Shown piece after piece: positions 59,385-64,000 of a DNA stretch of 64,000 nucleotides (the first letter of the stretch is position 1; every line of letters begins with the position of its first letter). The stretch comes from JAJECS01 sp965262745 (lineage in GTDB: Bacteria; Chloroflexota; UBA11872), in assembly GCA_965262745.1 (NCBI GenBank), contig OZ253558.1, positions 2,418,001 through 2,482,000 of the forward strand, given 5' to 3'. The notes below the pieces were generated by a model, which was not told the DNA's origin, did not search any database, and saw nothing but the letters and a program-made list of their open reading frames with translations. Both the position numbers and the translations under genes were made by a program.

Positions 59385-60475
59385 TTGCCGAGATCTCGGC
59401 CAACACGCAGGCCATCCTCATGCTGACGGCACCGCTGATCGTCGGACGTCGTACCCCGGCGGCGGAAGTGTTGCTGCCCCGTGATTACCGGCATCTCGCC
59501 CAATTCCTCCATGAGAATGGCCGGGAGCCAGCCGATCTCCTGAGCCAGGACGCCTCTGATCTACTTCGCGACGACAAGCAGCCGGTCGACGCCGACCGCC
59601 TCACTCGACTCCTCGACCGAGGCTTTCTGCTCAGCCAGGCGGTCGAGCGTTGGCGGCAACGGGCGATCTGGGTGCTGAGCCGCGCCGACGATCAGTACCC
59701 TCAACGGCTGAAAGCACGTCTGGGAGGCCATGCGCCCGCCATCCTCTACGGATGCGGCGACCGGGACATTCTGGAAGACGGCGGCCTGGCCGTCGTCGGC
59801 TCGCGGCATGTGGACGACAAAATCCGCGACTACGCGATCGGAATCGGTGAGCTTGCCGCCGGTGCCGAATGGTCGCTGGTTTCCGGCGGCGCGCGCGGCA
59901 TCGATCAGGCGGCGATGCGGGGTGCGCTCGACGCCGGAGGGCGCGCCGCGGGTGTCTTGAGCAACGACCTCGAGCGGGCAGCGCTGCAGCGCGACCACCG
60001 GGAGTGCCTCATGGACGGGCGGCTGGTGCTGGTCTCGCCGTACGACCCGGCGGCGGGTTTCAACGTCGGCAACGCCATGGGGCGCAACAAGCTGATTTAC
60101 GCGTTCGCCGACGCGGCGCTGGTGGTGAGCGCGGAGTACCAGAAAGGCGGGACGTGGGCGGGCGCCGTTGAGCAACTCGACAAGTTGAAGTTCGCGCCAG
60201 TTTTTGTGCGATCAGCCTCGGACCGGGGGCTTCAAGCGCTCATCGACAAGGGCGCCCACCCATGGCCGGATCCTCGAACGTCAGATGAGTTTCGGGCAAC
60301 CTTTGAGGATAGGCGCGATCCGTCTGGACATGCGCCTGGCCAGCCCGAACTCCACATCGAGGGCGCAGGCGAACCCAGGGAGCGCGATCCCGTGCGCCCG
60401 GAACCAGCGGCACACGACGAGCATCCCGTCTACCGGCCGGTGACGCAGGCGTCCCTCTTCGACCAACCCGAATAA
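59381..60475 (+). CDS. Divergent DprA/Smf-like DNA-processing protein
   Basis: A 364-residue protein with a Rossmann-like DprA core: RYPQRL-type text DDQYPQRLKARLGGHAPAIL, LAVVGSRHVDD, SLVSGGARGIDQAAMRGAL, GRNKLIYAFADAALVVSAEY and GTWAGAVEQL. Classical DprA binds single-stranded DNA and loads RecA in transformation. This version has an unrelated N-terminal stretch and a long disordered tail ending TQASLFDQPE, in which QASLF resembles a sliding-clamp-binding pentapeptide. GTG start overlaps the RecQ-PRTase stop, so the two are made together. Housekeeping DprA would be expected near topA or comEC, not here. Confidence 0.83.
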   Translation: MIAEISANTQAILMLTAPLIVGRRTPAAEVLLPRDYRHLAQFLHENGREPADLLSQDASDLLRDDKQPVDADRLTRLLDRGFLLSQAVERWRQRAIWVLSRADDQYPQRLKARLGGHAPAILYGCGDRDILEDGGLAVVGSRHVDDKIRDYAIGIGELAAGAEWSLVSGGARGIDQAAMRGALDAGGRAAGVLSNDLERAALQRDHRECLMDGRLVLVSPYDPAAGFNVGNAMGRNKLIYAFADAALVVSAEYQKGGTWAGAVEQLDKLKFAPVFVRSASDRGLQALIDKGAHPWPDPRTSDEFRATFEDRRDPSGHAPGQPELHIEGAGEPRERDPVRPEPAAHDEHPVYRPVTQASLFDQPE

Positions 60476-60588
60476 ACTAATGGCGACAGGCCGGGTGTGT
60501 CTGAGGCGTCGCGGGCGATAGCCACCACTTGCCCGTGCCGTACGCTGGCGGGCTGACGGGGAGACGAGACGCCTTTGAAGGAAGTGCC

Positions 60589-61830
60589 GTGGCGGCCGGA
60601 CGACGCTTGGGGTTGCTGGCGGCGGCCGCATTGGCCGTTGCGGGCGGCGTGGCGCTGGCGGGGCGCGGCCGGCGGCCCACCCTGGTCAATTGGGCGCTGA
60701 CGCACCGCCTGGCGCTGCGGATGGCGGACGCGCGGGGCGAGCCGGCGTCGTCGGCGGCGCTCACCGCCACCTACACCGATTTGGTCGCGCGCAGCTATGC
60801 CGCGGTGAGCGACTACATCGAGGCGCCGATCCCGGCGACCGTGGACACGGTTCGAGTGCTGCGGCGCGCGGAGTGGATCAGCGCCAATCTGGCCAACTTC
60901 CGACGCATCCTGCGGCCGGTCATCGAGGCCTACGAGCAGGGCCAGTCCGGCGGCGTCGGGGCGCGGGTGCTGGGCACCGCCACGCAATATGGCGTCTCCA
61001 CGCAACTTGGGGTGTTGCTGGGATTCCTGGGGCGTCGGGTCCTGGGCCAATACGACATCCCGCTGCTCGACCCGGAGCCTGGCCCCGCCTCGATCTATTT
61101 CGTGGACGCCAACCTGCGCGCCGTCGCGGCCCGTGCGGTGGTTCCCATCGACGACCTGCGGCTGTGGGTCACGTTGCACGAGGTGACCCACGCGTTTCAG
61201 TTCCACGCGGGGAACCCGGCCTGGCTGCACGGCTATACCTCAGGCCTTCTCGAAGACTATCTGGACGAAGCCGTCGCGATGCTGGGTCGCCAGGGCGAGC
61301 TGCGGGCGTGGCTGGGCGCCGCGGTGCGGGATACCCAGCGCGGCCGGCTCAGCCAATCCGGGTGGCTTCGCCTGGCCCTCTCACCGCGTCAAGTGCGCAC
61401 GCTGGAACAGATCCAGGCGCTGATGACCGTGCTCGAGGGCTACAGCAATCACGTGATGCACGCCACCGGCGCGCGCCTGATCCCGGGCTACCCGGTTCTG
61501 GCGCGTCGCATGCGGGCCCGTGAGCGCACGCAGGCGTCCTGGGCGCGGCTGCTGACGCGGCTGCTCGGCCTGGAGATGAAACTGGAGCAATACCGCATCG
61601 GGGAGGCCTTCGTCGATGAGGTGGTCAGGCGCGGCGGGATGACCTTCGCCAGCCGCCTATGGCAAGGACCGGCGCAGCTGCCGACCCTGGCGGAAACGCG
61701 GGACCCCGCGGCCTGGATGGTCCGCGTGGCGGCCACAGACGCTGTCCCTGCCCTCTCCCGGCCGCAGGTAGCGGAAAAGGAAGGTTCGGGGGGAGGTTCG
61801 ATCCCTTCTCCGCTCGTGGGAGAAGGCTAG
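60589..61830 (+). CDS. Zincin-like metalloprotease (DUF2342/F420-associated type)
   Basis: A 413-residue protein with one N-terminal hydrophobic segment (LGLLAAAALAVAGGVALAG). The zinc motif H197-E-V-T-H201 lies in LWVTLHEVTHAFQFH, the pattern of the zincin_2 family also labelled coenzyme F420 biosynthesis-associated; further helices include VLEGYSNHVMHATG. Proteolytic activity is unproven in this family. GTG 60589 with AAGGAAG upstream is preferred over TTG 60529. The last 25 residues (ending SIPSPLVGEG) are encoded by a repeat element that also supplies the stop codon, so the natural C-terminus was probably shorter. Confidence 0.8.
   Translation: MAAGRRLGLLAAAALAVAGGVALAGRGRRPTLVNWALTHRLALRMADARGEPASSAALTATYTDLVARSYAAVSDYIEAPIPATVDTVRVLRRAEWISANLANFRRILRPVIEAYEQGQSGGVGARVLGTATQYGVSTQLGVLLGFLGRRVLGQYDIPLLDPEPGPASIYFVDANLRAVAARAVVPIDDLRLWVTLHEVTHAFQFHAGNPAWLHGYTSGLLEDYLDEAVAMLGRQGELRAWLGAAVRDTQRGRLSQSGWLRLALSPRQVRTLEQIQALMTVLEGYSNHVMHATGARLIPGYPVLARRMRARERTQASWARLLTRLLGLEMKLEQYRIGEAFVDEVVRRGGMTFASRLWQGPAQLPTLAETRDPAAWMVRVAATDAVPALSRPQVAEKEGSGGGSIPSPLVGEG
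61740..61830. repeat. CCCTCTCCC...GGGAGAAGG element forming the 3' end of a gene
   Basis: CCCTGCCCTCTCCCGGCCGC at the left and TTCTCCGCTCGTGGGAGAAG at the right are arms of the CCCTC-type dispersed element; read in frame it gives the familiar artefact-like tail PSPLVGEG followed by TAG. The same family occurs at 1669-1776 and 13768-13813. Confidence 0.55.
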
Positions 61831-61920
61831 ATCCTGCCCCGTACCGCGAAACGGGGCTGAGCGGGAAACCACCACGGACGGCCTCTGCCATCCGTATGGA
61901 GAGGGGATAGCCGCCCAGTG

Positions 61921-61949
61921 TTGGCGCGCTGCGCCTCGGCTTGTAGAAT
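61921..61949 (+). promoter_or_regulatory. Predicted promoter of the sulfite/nitrite reductase gene
   Basis: TTGGCG (61921-61926) and TAGAAT (61944-61949) are separated by exactly 17 bases. Transcription would start near 61956, giving a leader of about 85 bases. Confidence 0.5.
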
Positions 61950-61955
61950 TCCAGC

Positions 61956-62004
61956 ACCCGGGTAGTCGACGATCCCGGGTTCGCCCATCTGGCAGAATTT
62001 GCCA
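61956..62004 (+). promoter_or_regulatory. Two hairpins in the leader of the sulfite/nitrite reductase mRNA
   Basis: ACCCGGG (61956-61962) pairs with CCCGGGT (61974-61980) around an 11-base loop, and TGGCA (61990-61994) with TGCCA (62000-62004) around GAATT. The first hairpin begins at the predicted transcript start. It resembles no riboswitch class I can name; it could stabilise the mRNA or regulate expression. Confidence 0.4.
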
Positions 62005-62040
62005 AGCGGCCGCGACCGGCGGCGCGCCTGGAGGCTTGCA

Positions 62041-63825
62041 ATGGCAGTCACGCATTCGACCGACACGCCTGGGCGCGTCATTCCCATCCTTGAGGAAGAG
62101 TTCGAGGACTTCGACACCGAGTCGACGGCCTTCCTGCGCCAGCAGCGTGATCCGGACTTGTTCACCGGCTTTCGGTTGAAGCAGGGGGTCTACGGGCAGC
62201 GTCAGGCGGATGTCCAAATGATTCGGGTCAAGCTGCCGTTTGGCGGCGTCTCCGCCGATCAGCTCGACGCCTTCGGCGAAGTGGCGGAGCGGTTCGTACC
62301 GCTGAAGAAGGGCCACGTCACCACACGGGAGAACATCCAGTATCACCACGTGCCGCTGCCGTTGGCGGCGATGGCAATTCGCGTGCTTGGCGACGCCGGG
62401 CTGTCGAGCCGGGAGGCCTGCGGCAACACCGTGCGCAACGTGACGGGCGACCCGTGGGGCGGTGTCTGCGACGACGAAGTCTTCGACGCCACGCCCTACG
62501 CCGGCGCCTTCGTGCGCTATTTCGTCCGGCATCCGCTGACGCAGCTCCTCCCGCGAAAATTCAAGGTGGCCTTCACCGGGTCCGAGACCGACCGCGTCGT
62601 CACCGACATTCACGACCTCGGCTTCATCTCACAGATTCGGCACGAAGACGGCAAGGACGTGCACGGCTTTCGGATGGTGACCGGGGGCGGACTCTCGATC
62701 ATGGCCAAGCGCGCCTTCGTGCTGTACGACTTCGTGCCGCTCACGGAGTACCTGCGCATTTCCGAGGCCGTGCTGCGCATCTTCGAGCGCTCCGACGATC
62801 TGCGCCGCAACCGCGCCAAGGCGCGCATCAAGTTCCTGGTGCATCGAGTGGGCATCGAGGCCTTTCGGGAGATGGTCGAGGAGGAGCTGCAGGGCGACTG
62901 GGCGCAGCGCACCTATCCGCTGGACGAGCTCGTGTACCTGGACGACGAGGCCGCCGACGCGCCGCCGTTGACCACGGACCAGCCGACGATCGCCGAGGCC
63001 GACCACGACATGTTCGAGCGCTTCATGCGCTCGAATGTGAAGGCGCAGATCCAGGAGGGATACGCTGCCGTTGAGGTCAAGATCACTCGCGGCGATCTAT
63101 CGCCGGAGCAATTCCGCGGCCTGTCGCGCATTCTGCGCGAGCACGGCTCCGGACGCGCTCGGACGACCCCGTGGCAGAACATCGTGCTGCGCTGGATTCC
63201 GCAAAACCGCGTCTACGACGTTTGGCGCGAGCTCTACGCGCTCGACATCGGCAACCCGGGCGCGCTTGAGATCACCGACGTCGTGAGCTGCCCCGGCACC
63301 GACAGCTGCAAGCTGGGCATCACCTCGTCAATGGGCCTGAGTCGCGCCGTCCAGGGCAAGATCGAGGAAATGAACATCCAGGACCACCTGACGCGACAGA
63401 TTCTGGTCAACATGAGCGGTTGCCCCAACTCCTGCGGCATGCACCACGTGGGCAACATCGGCTTCCACGGCGCGGCGATCAAGAGCGGCGACCGGCAGGT
63501 GCCCGCCTACCACGTCTTCGTCGGCGGCAACCGGCGCGCCGGCGAGCCCATGAAACTCGGCACACTTTTGCGCACCCGGCTCCCGGCCAAGCGCGTGCCG
63601 CTGGCCGTCGAGCGCTTGATCCTGGACTACGAAGACAACCGCGTGGAGGACGACGAGGCCTTCAACGCCTACGTCGATCGCCAGGGCAAGCTGTATTTCA
63701 GCAAGCTGCTCGCCGACCTGGCGCTGCCGCCCGAGTTCACCGACGAGAACCGGGAGGACTTCGTGGACTGGGAGCGCGACCGCCTCTACGTGCTCGAGCG
63801 CGGCGAAGGCGAGTGCGCCGTCTAG
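62041..63825 (+). CDS. Ferredoxin-type siroheme nitrite/sulfite reductase
   Basis: A 594-residue siroheme enzyme with two repeats of the ferrite-like fold. The [4Fe-4S]-siroheme ligands are C417 and C423 (CPGTDSC) and C461 and C465 (CPNSCGMHHVGNIGFHG). Substrate-pocket text such as GHVTTRENIQYHHVPL and GNTVRNVTGDPWGG matches assimilatory nitrite/sulfite reductases. It reduces sulfite to sulfide or nitrite to ammonia with six electrons, probably from ferredoxin since no flavin domain is attached; the substrate cannot be fixed by eye. GGAGG 7 bases before ATG 62041 decides the start over 61999. Confidence 0.93.
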   Translation: MAVTHSTDTPGRVIPILEEEFEDFDTESTAFLRQQRDPDLFTGFRLKQGVYGQRQADVQMIRVKLPFGGVSADQLDAFGEVAERFVPLKKGHVTTRENIQYHHVPLPLAAMAIRVLGDAGLSSREACGNTVRNVTGDPWGGVCDDEVFDATPYAGAFVRYFVRHPLTQLLPRKFKVAFTGSETDRVVTDIHDLGFISQIRHEDGKDVHGFRMVTGGGLSIMAKRAFVLYDFVPLTEYLRISEAVLRIFERSDDLRRNRAKARIKFLVHRVGIEAFREMVEEELQGDWAQRTYPLDELVYLDDEAADAPPLTTDQPTIAEADHDMFERFMRSNVKAQIQEGYAAVEVKITRGDLSPEQFRGLSRILREHGSGRARTTPWQNIVLRWIPQNRVYDVWRELYALDIGNPGALEITDVVSCPGTDSCKLGITSSMGLSRAVQGKIEEMNIQDHLTRQILVNMSGCPNSCGMHHVGNIGFHGAAIKSGDRQVPAYHVFVGGNRRAGEPMKLGTLLRTRLPAKRVPLAVERLILDYEDNRVEDDEAFNAYVDRQGKLYFSKLLADLALPPEFTDENREDFVDWERDRLYVLERGEGECAV

Positions 63826-64000
63826 AACGGGCGACGCTGCCAAGTGGTGGGGTGTGAGAGCCTCGGCAGCCTTTTAGGCGACGACAATCTGTTGACCCGG
63901 ACCTCGACCGCCCCATCAGCGCCTGCTCTCCCGAGAGTTGACATGTCATGCTGCGGTGCGGACACTTCTGACCAATATTCCCCGCCGTTCACCGCCTTCG
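63826..64000. other. End of window, no gene recognised
   Basis: The last 175 bases hold no convincing coding frame. A TTGACA at 63937-63942 could be the -35 box of a promoter for a gene beyond the window, but a matching -10 is not clear. Confidence 0.4.

Noticed and set aside
57249..60475. Housekeeping recQ and competence dprA
   Set aside because: The helicase lacks RQC/HRDC features and has a PRTase fusion, and the DprA-like protein has non-standard ends; the overlap argues for a dedicated module.
61950..62010. A possible tRNA (GGGTTCGCCC resembles a T-arm)
   Set aside because: No acceptor stem, D-arm or anticodon arm can be paired around it; the stems are better explained as two simple leader hairpins.

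Overview
The window is GC-rich DNA, densely packed on both strands, with many ATGA, GTGA or TGATG overlaps between neighbouring genes. The best reading is a Chloroflexota chromosome, possibly a marine or host-associated Dehalococcoidia/SAR202-like or Caldilinea-like lineage; the class is not resolved. The evidence is a Chlor_Arch_YYY-type (DUF2298) membrane protein followed by an Agl23/TIGR03663-type GT-C protein, three further giant polytopic membrane proteins, a bacterial hopanoid operon, and intergenic hairpin repeats of the kinds common in that phylum. No rRNA, tRNA, CRISPR array or insertion sequence was recognised.

Layout. 1-12.9 kb: end of an SMP-30-like protein, GNAT acetyltransferases, a MarR regulator with an asymmetric heterodimeric ABC exporter, a VOC protein, a TIM-barrel hydrolase-like protein, a transaldolase-like enzyme, a Fic protein, a PHP phosphoesterase and a membrane methyltransferase. 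13-16 kb: tpiA, a sugar nucleotidyltransferase and ftsY on the minus strand, then a small gene (15783-16034) that can only be read through an in-frame UGA. It encodes a SelW/Rdx-type selenoprotein with a C-x-x-U motif and a SECIS-like stem-loop. 16.3-25.5 kb: three tandem paralogous membrane proteins of about 1,000 residues; two are near-identical and the third shares only a converted 5' end. 25.7-33.6 kb: glcF/glcE, panC-selB (SelB is the selenocysteine elongation factor, which supports the selenoprotein call), and pgk/gap. 33.8-40 kb: hopanoid operon hpnC-hpnD-hpnE-shc-hpnH. 40-47.6 kb: holin-like protein, MDR oxidoreductase, GNAT, a YdeI fragment, a polysaccharide deacetylase, and copA-csoR with a recognisable CsoR operator. 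47.7-53 kb: YYY protein, Agl23-like protein and an FAD oxidoreductase as an overlapping operon. 53-57.2 kb: comB, an LppX/LprG-like lipoprotein with a DHA2 MFS transporter (the mycobacterial LprG-P55 pairing), and a comB remnant. 57.2-60.5 kb: a two-gene module of a RecQ-like helicase fused to a ComF-like phosphoribosyltransferase plus a divergent DprA, a candidate DNA-processing or defence unit. 60.6-63.8 kb: a zincin-like metalloprotease and a siroheme sulfite/nitrite reductase with a structured leader.

Most promising items: the hidden selenoprotein with selB in the same window, the RecQ-PRTase/DprA module, the LprG-like lipoprotein/MFS pair beside a comB remnant, and the mosaic tandem triplication. 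Several repeat elements have also been absorbed into the ends of proteins or into translation-initiation sites.
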